DNA of 64,000 bases from positions 33,580 through 97,579 of the forward strand of contig NZ_LGUE01000003.1 in NCBI RefSeq assembly GCF_001274775.1, read 5' to 3'. The notes under the pieces were generated by a model that worked only from the letters and a program-made list of their open reading frames with translations, had not been told where the DNA came from and searched no databases. Made by a program: the position numbers and the translations under genes. Shown here piece by piece: positions 25,721 to 34,615 of this stretch (position 1 is its first letter; the number at the start of each line of letters is the position of its first letter). Source of the stretch: Rossellomorea marisflavi (GTDB lineage Bacteria; Bacillota; Bacilli; Bacillales; Bacillaceae_B).

Positions 25721-26482
25721 TTATTCGAGATCGTTCAGAATATTATTCCGGCATGTCTCGACTTCTTTGATCAGGTTCTGCAATACTTCGTCCGTGAGGC
25801 GGTAGGTGGGAACGCTGACGCTGATCGCACCGACGTTCTTACCGCCCGAGGTGGTGATGGCCGTCCCTACGCAAAATACTTCATTTTCGTGCTCGCTATT
25901 GTCAAATGCATATCCCTGGGCACGCACCTTTTCAATTTCGTCGAAGAACCCTTCATGAGTGGTGATCGTTTTGTCCGTCATCTTCACCATCTCGATGGAA
26001 TTCAGGTAGCGCCTGATTTCCTCATCGCTCTGATCGGCAAGGATCGCTTTTCCCATGGCAGAGCAGTAGAGCGGGATGTTTTTCCCTACTTTGGAATACA
26101 GACAGACCGGGTTTTGACTTTCGATCTTTGCCACATAGACAACATGGATGTGGTCGAGTATCCCAAGGTGGACCGTTTCATTCGTCCTGGCCTGGAACGC
26201 TTCGAGATGGGGCTGGGCAATCTGTTTGATATCGAGCTGACTCAGAGCCTTCAATGCATATTTGATGATCGATGGCCCAAGGCTGAATCGCTTCAGCTCA
26301 GGATCCTTTTGTACATAGCCGATGAGAACCAGCGTATCAAGGATCTTGAGGGCAGTCGAGCTGGACAGACCCGTCTCTTTTGCAATGGATTGAAGGGACT
26401 GGGGGCCATTGCTCGAAGACAGGTGATCCAAGATGAGGGACGCCTTGATCAGCACGGTCCCGTAAGGTTTTTGAGTGGTCAT
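25721..26482 (-). CDS. IclR-family transcriptional regulator (KdgR-like)
   Basis: A 253-residue regulator with an N-terminal winged HTH (IAKETGLSSSTALKILDTL, about residues 28-46) and a C-terminal IclR effector domain (GxxHLGILD.., CSAMGKAILAD). Enterobacterial KdgR, which responds to KDG, is an IclR-family repressor of the same pathway, and its position between the kdu/kdg operon and the importer operon fits that role. The start at 26482 follows GGAGAG; the frame extends upstream to 26545 without a good ribosome binding site. A matching operator lies just upstream of its own promoter, so autoregulation is likely. Confidence 0.88.
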   Translation of the reverse strand: MTTQKPYGTVLIKASLILDHLSSSNGPQSLQSIAKETGLSSSTALKILDTLVLIGYVQKDPELKRFSLGPSIIKYALKALSQLDIKQIAQPHLEAFQARTNETVHLGILDHIHVVYVAKIESQNPVCLYSKVGKNIPLYCSAMGKAILADQSDEEIRRYLNSIEMVKMTDKTITTHEGFFDEIEKVRAQGYAFDNSEHENEVFCVGTAITTSGGKNVGAISVSVPTYRLTDEVLQNLIKEVETCRNNILNDLE

Positions 26483-26511
26483 GTTTTTCTCTCCTGTACC
26501 TCTTTTTATTA

Positions 26512-26540
26512 AGTATATCGAACAGATTATTGCTATACAA
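26512..26540 (-). promoter_or_regulatory. Promoter of the iclR gene
   Basis: On the minus strand TTGTAT (26535-26540), 17 bp and TATACT (26512-26517). Confidence 0.55.
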
Positions 26541-26549
26541 GACAATCAG

Positions 26550-26564
26550 TTTCCTATTTAGAAA
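26550..26564. promoter_or_regulatory. IclR-type operator between iclR and the importer operon
   Basis: The minus strand reads TTTCTAAATAGGAAA, identical to the kdgA site at 21479-21493 except for one base. It lies 10 bp upstream of the iclR -35 box and 33 bp upstream of the importer operon -35 box. Confidence 0.65.
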
Positions 26565-26596
26565 TAAAAATAAATATTTAAATGTTCAAAAAATTG

Positions 26597-26625
26597 TTGT
26601 AATTATACCGATAGCAGAATATAAT
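26597..26625 (+). promoter_or_regulatory. Sigma-A promoter of the uronide importer operon
   Basis: TTGTAA (26597-26602), 17 bp and TATAAT (26620-26625). Predicted start near 26632, inside the LacI/CcpA-type site. Confidence 0.7.
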
Positions 26626-26631
26626 CAGTTT

Positions 26632-26647
26632 AAGTAAGCGCTTTCCC
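26632..26647. promoter_or_regulatory. LacI/CcpA-type operator at the importer start site
   Basis: AAGTAAGCGCTTTCCC has the AAGCGCTT core of CcpA cre and LacI-family operators. Nearly the same word (AGTTAAGCGCTTTCCC) occurs on the minus strand at 34616-34631 before iolG, so one regulator may control both operons. Binding at the +1 position would repress. Confidence 0.55.
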
Positions 26648-26700
26648 AAATATACTTACTAGAGTTACACACGGAATCAAGCGGCTTTTTGCCATCTTAA

Positions 26701-26715
26701 GGTAAAACGCTTACC
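26701..26715. promoter_or_regulatory. Second LacI-type inverted repeat in the importer leader
   Basis: GGTAAAACGCTTACC has perfect 5-bp arms around AACGC and lies 69 bp after the first site, inside the 5' leader of the binding-protein gene. Confidence 0.45.
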
Positions 26716-26739
26716 TAATCTAAACAATGGGGTGTTAGT

Positions 26740-27996
26740 GTGAGAAAATGGAAGGTCAGTTTGCTTGTAGTCGTATCATTTGTACTTTTGTTCATGACGG
26801 CATGTTCAAACTCTGAGAAATCATCTTCGGATAAGAAGAAGCTTCAGTTCTTCGTTTCCGGTGATAATGTCGAAGGGGCAGCGCTTGCGACCATGTCGAA
26901 GAAGTATACGGAAGAAACAGGGGTGGAGATCGAAGTCGTGGATGTGCCGTTCAGTGATATGGCGACACGTATCACGAACATGGTACAGGCAGGGAATCCT
27001 CCTGCACTGGCACGTACGGCAGAATTCAATCCGATCTGGAGTGATTCACTGGCAGATCTCAGCTCTACAATGAAGGATAAAAACGTAAGGGAAGACCTTG
27101 CGATTAAAGATGACGGCAAGATCAAAGCCATTCCAATCGATTTCACGGCAGTCGGTCTATTCATCAATAAAGACCTGTTTGACAAAGCCGGGGTGAAGAA
27201 CCCGACATCAGGTGATGATGTGTGGACATGGGATGAGTTTGTAAGCGCTTTAAAAACAGTGACTAAAAAAACGGATGCTAAATACGGAATGGTCATGGAT
27301 CAATCCGAACACCGTCTGAGCACCTTGCTTTATCAGTTCGGAAGCAAAGGATTCTATGAAGAGAATGGAAAGTACACCACGAATCCTGAAACGAAAAAAG
27401 GCCTTGAATATTTCGTGAAGCTGAACGACGACAAAATCATGCCGAAAGCCGTTTGGGCTGCGGGTGAAGATCCATCTTCCATGTTCAAGAGCGGACAGGT
27501 GGCAGCGTACTACTCAGGTGTATGGCAAGTAAAGGATTTCGAGAAGAACATCAAGAACTTCGAATGGGCAAGCGTCCAGATGCCTTATGAAACGGTCCGC
27601 TCCACGAACTTCGGTGGAAACTACATGGTGAAATTCGAAGGATCCGGAGTGGAGAAAGAAACGCAGAAATTCATCGACTGGCTTTACACGAAGGAAAACT
27701 ATGAAGAGCTTGCAGGTCTCGGCGGATATCTTCCCGTTGTCGAGGGTGCAGAAGTGGACTACGGTGTAGGCGAAGCAGGAACACATGCGTATGAAGTATA
27801 CAACGAAGAGATCAGCTCTACGGCCAAGGTGGCTGCCAAATCAAAATCAGAACGCGATACGATGCAATTGACATCTGAAAAAATAGCCAATAACGTGCTC
27901 CGCGACAACATGATCAAGACGTTGAACGGCGAGCAATCCATCGATGACACCATCAAGACGGTGGAGCAAAAGTACACGGATGCGTATGTAAAGTAA
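26740..27996 (+). CDS. Sugar ABC transporter substrate-binding lipoprotein
   Basis: A 418-residue extracytoplasmic solute-binding protein of the family-1 (MalE-like) type, with a lipoprotein signal peptide (lipobox MTAC, Cys about residue 22). The conserved TEETGVEIEVVDVPF, VKSGQVAAYYSG-type and GGNYMVKF segments are present. Translation starts at GTG 26740 behind GGGGTG. It leads an operon with two permeases (30628, 31494), a lyase-like protein and GH105, so the ligand is probably an unsaturated oligogalacturonide or similar uronide. A cre-like word lies inside the gene at 27239-27253. Confidence 0.9.
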   Translation: MRKWKVSLLVVVSFVLLFMTACSNSEKSSSDKKKLQFFVSGDNVEGAALATMSKKYTEETGVEIEVVDVPFSDMATRITNMVQAGNPPALARTAEFNPIWSDSLADLSSTMKDKNVREDLAIKDDGKIKAIPIDFTAVGLFINKDLFDKAGVKNPTSGDDVWTWDEFVSALKTVTKKTDAKYGMVMDQSEHRLSTLLYQFGSKGFYEENGKYTTNPETKKGLEYFVKLNDDKIMPKAVWAAGEDPSSMFKSGQVAAYYSGVWQVKDFEKNIKNFEWASVQMPYETVRSTNFGGNYMVKFEGSGVEKETQKFIDWLYTKENYEELAGLGGYLPVVEGAEVDYGVGEAGTHAYEVYNEEISSTAKVAAKSKSERDTMQLTSEKIANNVLRDNMIKTLNGEQSIDDTIKTVEQKYTDAYVK

Positions 27997-28010
27997 CATT
28001 AAAAACCGGC

Positions 28011-28036
28011 GCGGGAGTATGGTCCATACTCCCCGC
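28011..28036 (+). other. Stable mRNA hairpin after the binding-protein gene
   Basis: GCGGGAGTATG-GTC-CATACTCCCCGC is a near-perfect stem with no T-run. Hairpins of this kind after binding-protein genes commonly protect the upstream mRNA and raise binding protein over permease. Confidence 0.55.
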
Positions 28037-28058
28037 TTTATGAAAAGAGGCTATGAAA

Positions 28059-30551
28059 ATGAATGATTATCATTTTACCGTCCAGCCGGGTGAACCGCTA
28101 AACCGCTGGGTCCACACCGATTTAACCATCGCTCCATACCGATCCGAAAAGGCCGTATTCGATCACCCTGTGAACATCACGGAAGAATATGTGCAGATCG
28201 TTTATCCCGGCAGACAGCAATTCCTGGATCAGCGTCTGAAAGAAGAGGTCCTTCTTCCTGAAACGGATTTTCACCACATCTACTTCCCTTTTGAAAATCC
28301 CCGATTAGAGTTTTCAGCTTTCATCCCGACGCCACACCTCCTGAGCGTATATGGCAGGACGTTCATCAAGCCCGACGAAGGCGGCGCGTTCCCCTTTACG
28401 GTCAGCACATGCGGAAGCGTCGAGATCTGGGTGAATGGGTCGAAACAATTGAGCTGGACCCCCTATACAAGGAATCTTGCCTCCCATAAAGACATCACCT
28501 TGACCCTCGAAGAAGGCTTTAATGAAGTCATCCTCTACATGGATGATCTTGCCGAGCGGGATGTGAACTATTTCACCGAACTCCGGTATACGGGGCAGAC
28601 GGCCCTTGAAGGTTACATAAAGGTACCAGCCAGTCCCGAACAAATTGAACAGGCCGAGCGCCTCCTGACTTCCCTGTACTTTTCAAAGGACATCTATCGT
28701 TCGGGCCGATTGGAAGTCTATATGAACCGGGAAGAGGCTTCCGGCATCGAAGAGCTGTTCGTCAATGTGAACCGCAATCATCTGTTGAATCCCGTGTTCG
28801 ACAGCAAAGCCGATGATGAACTGGATGCCTTTGATTTCTCTTTTAATGTGAGCCTTGATGAGAATGGATTCCAGAAGCTCATGAGCGTAGATGACCTGTC
28901 CTCGAACGGTCTGCTGCAGTTCGATATCGGAGTGGTACTCCCTGGTGGAGTGCAGGTGGCGAGGAGGATGGTGGCGTCGATCCTGACGAACGACGATCCG
29001 GGACAGTCATTCTCGGATTCCCTTCCGGAACGAAAGCAGGAGATCCTCGAATTCTTCTCTCAAAGCGAGAAGCTCGATCTGAATGCCGGCTTCAGCTTGA
29101 TCCACTTGAATGGAAAAGTGGATGAGCAAGCGAAGCGTCATATCAGGAGCTGCTTTGATGAAATACAGAAAAAAGGCGACTGCGCCGATTTCCGCCTGGC
29201 GCCGCTGCTTGGCTTCACCATCAAGTATCAGGACACGATCCCGGCCGACTTTCATGAGGAGCTGAAGGAGCTTGCCGTGAACTTCCGATACTGGATCGAT
29301 GAACCGGGGAACGATGTGATGTGGTACTTCAGTGAAAACCATGCCCTGCTGTTCCATGTGTCCCAGTATTTTGCCGGACATCTCTATCCCGACACAACGT
29401 TCAGCGTGAGCGGGAGGACAGGGCGCGAGCAGTATGAGAAAGGGAAGGAACGACTGGAAGAGTGGTTTGAGGTGTTCCTGAAGTACGGCTACTCCGAGTG
29501 GAACTCGACGACCTATCTTCCGATCGACCTGATCGGATTCTTCAGTCTCTATGAATCGGCCCCGGATGAGCATATCCGGAAGCTTGCGAAGGAGGCATTG
29601 GATTTCACCTTCAAGATCATTGCTGTGAATCTGCACGGAAAGACGATGTCCACAACCTATGGACGGGTGTATGAACACGATCTGAAGGCGATGGAGATGG
29701 GGGAGACGGCCAATCTGGCGTTCATCACGTGGAAAAAAGGCAAGCTCAACACGGCGATGAGGTGTACGACGCTCTTCTGTCTATCATCCTATGAACCGCC
29801 TACACTAGAAGACTATTTCATCGAGGATGCTTCAAAGGCACTCGTGACCCAGTACAAACAGGGGATCAAAGAGGTCTATACGTATAATTACAAAACATCC
29901 AGCTACTGTATGAGCGCGGCAATCCGCTTTAATTCGTACAAAAAAGGTCATCAGCAGCATGCCATGAATATCGCCCTCGACCAGGACAATACCCAGATAT
30001 GGATCAACCATCCCGGGGAGGCGGTATATAGCGGTGAGAACAGGCCGAGCTTCTGGGCCGGGAACGGAATCAGTCCGAACATCACCCAATATAAGCAGTA
30101 TATGTTCCTCGAGTATCGCCTGAAAGAGCCGTTCCTTCCATATATACATGCGTATCTTCCGTTCTGGAAGCTTGACGAGGTGAGGGAAGAAGGCAACTGG
30201 TTGTTTGCGAAGAAGGATGATGCCTATATCGGCCTATATTTCAGCAATGGATATGAGCTGCAGGAGAAGGGCGCGATTGCACACCGGGAAGCCCGTTCAT
30301 ATGGGGCACATCACAGGGTGATCGCGACGTGTGCTTCAGAAGCAGAAGTGGGTTCATTCAAGGCATTCGTGGAAGAACAGGTGAATGCAGCCATTTTGAT
30401 CGACAGCCATCGATGGTCGTACGCGACGGAAAGAGCCGGGACGCTCCAGGTGATCGATGATCAGCTCTACGCAAACGGGAAGCCGGTAGAATACGACGCA
30501 GGCTATGAAGTCGAGGAAGAGCATATAAGCATTCCACAGTTTCAACAGTAA
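28059..30551 (+). CDS. Uncharacterised 830-residue protein, polysaccharide lyase/hydrolase-like
   Basis: A large cytoplasmic protein without signal peptide. Three parts can be seen: an N-terminal beta-rich module (about 1-190, with CGSVEIWVNGSKQ, as in sugar-binding beta-sandwiches), a helix-rich middle (about 330-600) and a C-terminal beta-rich part. The middle has FSENHALLFHVSQYF and TTYGRVYEHD, recalling the Asn-His and Tyr/Arg catalytic residues of (alpha/alpha)-toroid lyases such as PL8 and heparinase-like families, but I do not recognise the family. The operon (importer, GH105) argues for a role in trimming imported oligo-uronides. The start at 28059 has better spacing (8 bases) from AAAAGAGG than the ATG at 28053. 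Confidence 0.7.
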   Translation: MNDYHFTVQPGEPLNRWVHTDLTIAPYRSEKAVFDHPVNITEEYVQIVYPGRQQFLDQRLKEEVLLPETDFHHIYFPFENPRLEFSAFIPTPHLLSVYGRTFIKPDEGGAFPFTVSTCGSVEIWVNGSKQLSWTPYTRNLASHKDITLTLEEGFNEVILYMDDLAERDVNYFTELRYTGQTALEGYIKVPASPEQIEQAERLLTSLYFSKDIYRSGRLEVYMNREEASGIEELFVNVNRNHLLNPVFDSKADDELDAFDFSFNVSLDENGFQKLMSVDDLSSNGLLQFDIGVVLPGGVQVARRMVASILTNDDPGQSFSDSLPERKQEILEFFSQSEKLDLNAGFSLIHLNGKVDEQAKRHIRSCFDEIQKKGDCADFRLAPLLGFTIKYQDTIPADFHEELKELAVNFRYWIDEPGNDVMWYFSENHALLFHVSQYFAGHLYPDTTFSVSGRTGREQYEKGKERLEEWFEVFLKYGYSEWNSTTYLPIDLIGFFSLYESAPDEHIRKLAKEALDFTFKIIAVNLHGKTMSTTYGRVYEHDLKAMEMGETANLAFITWKKGKLNTAMRCTTLFCLSSYEPPTLEDYFIEDASKALVTQYKQGIKEVYTYNYKTSSYCMSAAIRFNSYKKGHQQHAMNIALDQDNTQIWINHPGEAVYSGENRPSFWAGNGISPNITQYKQYMFLEYRLKEPFLPYIHAYLPFWKLDEVREEGNWLFAKKDDAYIGLYFSNGYELQEKGAIAHREARSYGAHHRVIATCASEAEVGSFKAFVEEQVNAAILIDSHRWSYATERAGTLQVIDDQLYANGKPVEYDAGYEVEEEHISIPQFQQ

Positions 30552-30570
30552 TCACTACCATACATCATAC

Positions 30571-30602
30571 CCTGGGCCCGCCTCCTTGGCGGCCCTGCGG
30601 GG
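30571..30602 (+). other. GC-rich hairpin between the lyase-like gene and the permease
   Basis: GGGCCCGCC-TCCTT-GGCGGCCC pairs with one bulge and has no T-run, so it is more likely an mRNA processing or stability element than a terminator. Confidence 0.35.
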
Positions 30603-30627
30603 GGTGAAGGATTGAGGGGGAAGTACG

Positions 30628-31497
30628 GTGAGGAGAAAAGATAAAAACCAGAAATGGGCTCTGGCCTTCGTCATTGTCAACATGGTTTTATTCACAGTAT
30701 TTTTTGCCTGGCCCGGCATACTCGGCGTGTACTATTCGTTCACGGACTACACTGGGATCAGCGCTTCGTTTATCGGACTGGACAACTATATCCAACTGTT
30801 CCAGGACAAAAGCTTCTATAAATCCCTGGGAAGGACGATCCTTTATACGGCGGTCGGAGTGCCTCTTCTATATGCATTTTCCCTGCTGATATCGGTCCTC
30901 CTGGTGAGCAAGTTCACAAAGGGGAAATCCGTGGCCAAGGTCATCTTCTTCTTCCCCTGGTTGATTTCCTCCATCGTGACCGGGGTCATCTTCCGCTGGT
31001 TGTTCGGAGAAAGCTTCGGATTCGTCAACTTTCTCCTTTCACTGATCGGAATGGAGCCGGTGGGCTGGTCCTCTGACGGAAATATGGCGTTCATCCTCGT
31101 ACTATTCGCCACCGTGTGGATGGGGACGGCGTTCAATATGCTCCTGATGATCTCGGCGCTCGTGAACATCCCGCAATCGTACTATGAAGCAGCCGATATC
31201 GACGGTGCAAGCGGCTGGCAGAAGTTCATCCATGTGACGCTTCCAAGCCTGAAGCCGACATCCTTCATGGTCATCCTGCTGTCGGTCATCCATCTGATGA
31301 AAGAGTTCCCGATGGTTCAGGCCCTTAATAACGGGGGACCCGGTACGGATAACACATTCCTCGTCCAATATATCTATCAGACAGGATTCGACCAGCGGAA
31401 TATCGGCTATGCAAGCGCGGTTTCCATGGTACTGTTCGTCATTCTCCTTCTCTTTGCGATCATTAATCTGAAGGTGGAAGAAAGGAGCAAATTATGA
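30628..31497 (+). CDS. Sugar ABC transporter permease, MalF/UgpA type
   Basis: A 289-residue permease with six membrane helices. The EAA loop is at about residues 185-205 (YYEAADIDGASGWQKFIHVT). It starts at GTG 30628 behind GAGGGGG and pairs with the overlapping second permease. No ATPase gene is present in the region, as is usual for Bacillus oligosaccharide importers that share the MsmX ATPase encoded elsewhere. Confidence 0.92.
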   Translation: MRRKDKNQKWALAFVIVNMVLFTVFFAWPGILGVYYSFTDYTGISASFIGLDNYIQLFQDKSFYKSLGRTILYTAVGVPLLYAFSLLISVLLVSKFTKGKSVAKVIFFFPWLISSIVTGVIFRWLFGESFGFVNFLLSLIGMEPVGWSSDGNMAFILVLFATVWMGTAFNMLLMISALVNIPQSYYEAADIDGASGWQKFIHVTLPSLKPTSFMVILLSVIHLMKEFPMVQALNNGGPGTDNTFLVQYIYQTGFDQRNIGYASAVSMVLFVILLLFAIINLKVEERSKL

Positions 31498-32321
31498 TGA
31501 AGCGATATCGCGGCAGTACAATCCTGATGACGGCGATCATGGCCATACTGGCCATCGCCTATCTGTTCCCGGTCCTGTGGCTTTTGCTCAGTTCGTTCAA
31601 GCCGGGCAGCGAGCTGTTCAGCTTCCCGCTGAAGCTATTTCCTGAAGAATTCACACTGGATAACTACAAATACGCATGGTCGACCATGGAGTTTACGAAA
31701 TACGTGCTGAACACCTCCTTCGTCACCATCGTGGCGACCCTTTTGACCATCATGGCGAGTGCTTCCTGCGGGTACGCACTGGCGAAATATAAATATAAGT
31801 GGCTCAGCGTCTTCTTCATCTGTATCCTGGCCACGACCATGCTTCCGACGGAGGTTATCATGAATCCGACGTTCACGGTCATCCAGAAGGTCGGGCTGTA
31901 CGATAACCTGTGGGGACTCATCATCCCGTCCATCAATACGGCAACCGGGATCTTCATGTTCAGGCAGTTCTTCATGACGGTACCCGATGATCTCCTCGAA
32001 GCAGCACGCATCGACGGAGCGAATGAAGGAAGGATCTTCTTCCGCCTCATGCTCCCGATCGCAAAACCGATCATCATCACGCTCGCCATCTTCTCCTTCC
32101 AGTGGAGATGGAATGATTACATCTGGCCGCTCATCGTCATCAGCGATCCAAATAAGTACACCATCCAGGTCGCCATCCGGAGCATCGTCGGAGCGGATAA
32201 TATCGATTGGGTCCTACTATTATCAGCGTCCGTCATTTCCCTCCTGCCGATGGTGCTGCTCTACGCGATCTTCCAGCGCTACATCATGGATACGGGGGCC
32301 AGTTCCGGTTTGAAAGATTAA
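31494..32321 (+). CDS. Sugar ABC transporter permease, MalG/UgpE type
   Basis: A 275-residue permease with six membrane helices and the EAA loop at about residues 168-188 (LLEAARIDGANEGRIFFRLM). It overlaps the first permease by 4 bases (ATGA) and completes the channel of the uronide importer. A second ATG directly follows the first. Confidence 0.92.
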   Translation: MMKRYRGSTILMTAIMAILAIAYLFPVLWLLLSSFKPGSELFSFPLKLFPEEFTLDNYKYAWSTMEFTKYVLNTSFVTIVATLLTIMASASCGYALAKYKYKWLSVFFICILATTMLPTEVIMNPTFTVIQKVGLYDNLWGLIIPSINTATGIFMFRQFFMTVPDDLLEAARIDGANEGRIFFRLMLPIAKPIIITLAIFSFQWRWNDYIWPLIVISDPNKYTIQVAIRSIVGADNIDWVLLLSASVISLLPMVLLYAIFQRYIMDTGASSGLKD

Positions 32322-32407
32322 TGGGAAGGGATAGGAGATTCCCTATCTGTTAGCGAATGTAGTAAAGAATACGGCGTTACGAAAAGATGCTATGCGAGGT
32401 GGAAGCA

Positions 32408-33523
32408 ATGACACTACTGATAAAGAACGTCCAGGAAACGGTCCATAAGGTGACCGGGCAGCTATTGGATCTGAAAAGGCCCGAGAATGAATCGGAGCTT
32501 GAAGGGATCGGCGATGGAGCCAAAATCGGTTATTTTCCCAGGGACTTCGGGATGGAAGAATGGGATTGGCCGCAGGGAGTCGGACTGTATGGACTGAAAA
32601 GCCTGTCGGGTCAAGACGGTTTTCCGGATTACCACACGTTTTTGAAAGAGTGGGCAGAAGAGCAGAAGGAGAGGGGCCTTCCCCTCAAAAACATCAACAC
32701 CACCGCCCCGCTCCTCACCCTCATGGATGTGGAGGGAACAGAGCAGCTTGCCCTGGAGTGGGCGGACTGGATCATGGAAAAAGCACCAAGGACCGAACGT
32801 GGAGGCCTTCAACACGTCACCAGCGGCGCCACCAAGAATGATCTGACGATGAATGACGGTCAGATCTGGATCGATACGCTCTTCATGGTCGTCCTTTTCC
32901 TCGGGAAGATGGGGGTCAGGTACGACCGTAAGGAATGGAAGGAAGAAGCGGCACGCCAATTCCTCCTTCATATAGAGCTCCTTTTCAGTGAAGGGGATGG
33001 TCTCTTCTATCACGGCTTCGATTTCAATGGTCACCACCGGTTCAGTGAAGCCTACTGGTGCCGGGGGAACAGTTGGTTCACTTTGGCAGCACCCGAGTTT
33101 CTTGCTATGATGGAAGGACAGCTGGATGACGGAACGTACAAGACCATTGCCCAAACCTACAAAGCCCAGGTCGACAAACTAGTGAAGCTTCAAGCACAGG
33201 ATGGCCTTTGGCATACGCTGCTTGATGATCAGGATTCATACACGGAAGTATCGGGATCCTCTTCCATCGCGGCGGGCATCCTGAAGGGCATCCGCTATGG
33301 ATTGCTGGATGGATCCTATCTGGATGTATGCAGGAGAGCGGTTGATTCCATCCTACAGGAAGTCGACGATGACGGCACCGTACTCAAGGTATCGGCGGGA
33401 ACGGCAATCGGGGCCTCCAAAGAGGACTATAAGAATATCATCATTGCTCCCACAGCTTACGGGCAGGCCTTGGCGATTGTACTATTTTCTGAAGTTCTTC
33501 AGCATGAAAAATTAGTAGCCTGA
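32408..33523 (+). CDS. GH105 unsaturated uronyl hydrolase (YteR/YesR-like)
   Basis: A 371-residue cytoplasmic glycoside hydrolase of family 88/105. It removes the 4,5-unsaturated uronic acid left at the non-reducing end by polysaccharide lyases; the released sugar rearranges to DKI, the KduI substrate. The (alpha/alpha)6 barrel signature EEWDWPQGVGLYGL is near residue 45, and the catalytic Asp lies in MNDGQIWIDTLFM near residue 149, where YteR has Asp143. The start at 32408 follows GAGGTGGAAG; the ATG at 32387 is less likely. It links the importer to the kdu/kdg genes. Confidence 0.9.
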   Translation: MTLLIKNVQETVHKVTGQLLDLKRPENESELEGIGDGAKIGYFPRDFGMEEWDWPQGVGLYGLKSLSGQDGFPDYHTFLKEWAEEQKERGLPLKNINTTAPLLTLMDVEGTEQLALEWADWIMEKAPRTERGGLQHVTSGATKNDLTMNDGQIWIDTLFMVVLFLGKMGVRYDRKEWKEEAARQFLLHIELLFSEGDGLFYHGFDFNGHHRFSEAYWCRGNSWFTLAAPEFLAMMEGQLDDGTYKTIAQTYKAQVDKLVKLQAQDGLWHTLLDDQDSYTEVSGSSSIAAGILKGIRYGLLDGSYLDVCRRAVDSILQEVDDDGTVLKVSAGTAIGASKEDYKNIIIAPTAYGQALAIVLFSEVLQHEKLVA

Positions 33524-33571
33524 TACAGTAGGAAATAGACATCGGAGTGGGCCCTGAAAGAGGAGTTAACT

Positions 33572-34588
33572 ATGAAAACAACAATCTATGATGTGGCAAA
33601 GGAAGCGGGCGTATCCATTGCCACCGTATCGAAAGTCATCAATAATACAGGGCGGATCAGTGAGAAGACCCGCAAGAAGGTGACGAAGATCATGGGGGAT
33701 CTCGAATATCAGCCGAGCAGCGTGGCTGCAGCCCTCACGGGGAAACGGACGTTCACCATCGGCGTCCTCGTACCCGATATCGCCAACCCCTTCTTTGCAG
33801 AGATCGCCCGTGCTCTCGAGAACAACGCCAGGAAAAGCGGATATACGATCATCCTCTGCAGTACGGATTACCAGAAAGAACGGGAGCAGGACTATTTCGA
33901 TCTTCTCATCAAAAAGCAGGTCGATGGGGTGATCATCGCCACCGAACCGAAGGAGCTGCAGAAGTTCAAAAATCTGGAGAGCCGGGGCATCCCCTACATC
34001 ATGTTCTCCTTCGATCACCTGGAGCTCGACTCCCATGTGGTGACGACGGATGACGTGAAGGGTGGCTACCTTGCCGGGAGATACCTTCTGGAACACGGTC
34101 ACCGTCATGCGGCCGTCATCACGGAGCTGCAGCGAGCGAGTGGAAAGCTCAGGCTTGAAGGGTTCAAGAGGGCGTTCGGAGCGGTGGGAATCGAGCTTGA
34201 TCCCGATTCCGTGATCAACTCCAAGTCCACTTTCGAGGATGCGAAGAAAGCAGCAAGGAAGCTCCTGAAGAAAGAGAACCGGCCTTCAGCCGTCTTCGCC
34301 TCGACCGATCTGATCGCGGCCATTTTCATCAATGAAGCGCGGAAAGCAGGCGTATCGATACCCGGCGACATGTCGATCATCGGATTCGATAACACGATCT
34401 ATGCAGAAATCGCTGATCCGGGATTGACGACGATCGCCCAGCCGATTCCAGAGCTTGCTTCCTATGCGATCGAGCAATTGATGAAATCCATCAAGGACCC
34501 CGACAGTCCTGCCCATCGAATCACGCTGGCTCCCTATCTTGTCGAGAGGGATTCAGTGAAGACAGTAGAGAACCATGAAGCTGACTGA
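33572..34588 (+). CDS. LacI-family transcriptional regulator
   Basis: A 338-residue regulator with the N-terminal LacI HTH (TIYDVAKEAGVSIATVSKVI, residues 3-22), hinge helix (SSVAAALTGKRT) and a periplasmic-binding-like effector domain. It lies between the GH105 gene and the iol operon, 48 bp after the former, so it may be part of the importer operon transcript. AAGCGCTT-type operators before both the importer operon and iolG are candidate sites for it or for CcpA. The effector is unknown. Confidence 0.88.
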   Translation: MKTTIYDVAKEAGVSIATVSKVINNTGRISEKTRKKVTKIMGDLEYQPSSVAAALTGKRTFTIGVLVPDIANPFFAEIARALENNARKSGYTIILCSTDYQKEREQDYFDLLIKKQVDGVIIATEPKELQKFKNLESRGIPYIMFSFDHLELDSHVVTTDDVKGGYLAGRYLLEHGHRHAAVITELQRASGKLRLEGFKRAFGAVGIELDPDSVINSKSTFEDAKKAARKLLKKENRPSAVFASTDLIAAIFINEARKAGVSIPGDMSIIGFDNTIYAEIADPGLTTIAQPIPELASYAIEQLMKSIKDPDSPAHRITLAPYLVERDSVKTVENHEAD

Positions 34589-34615
34589 ATAAGTCGGCTT
34601 TCATTTAACCGAAAA

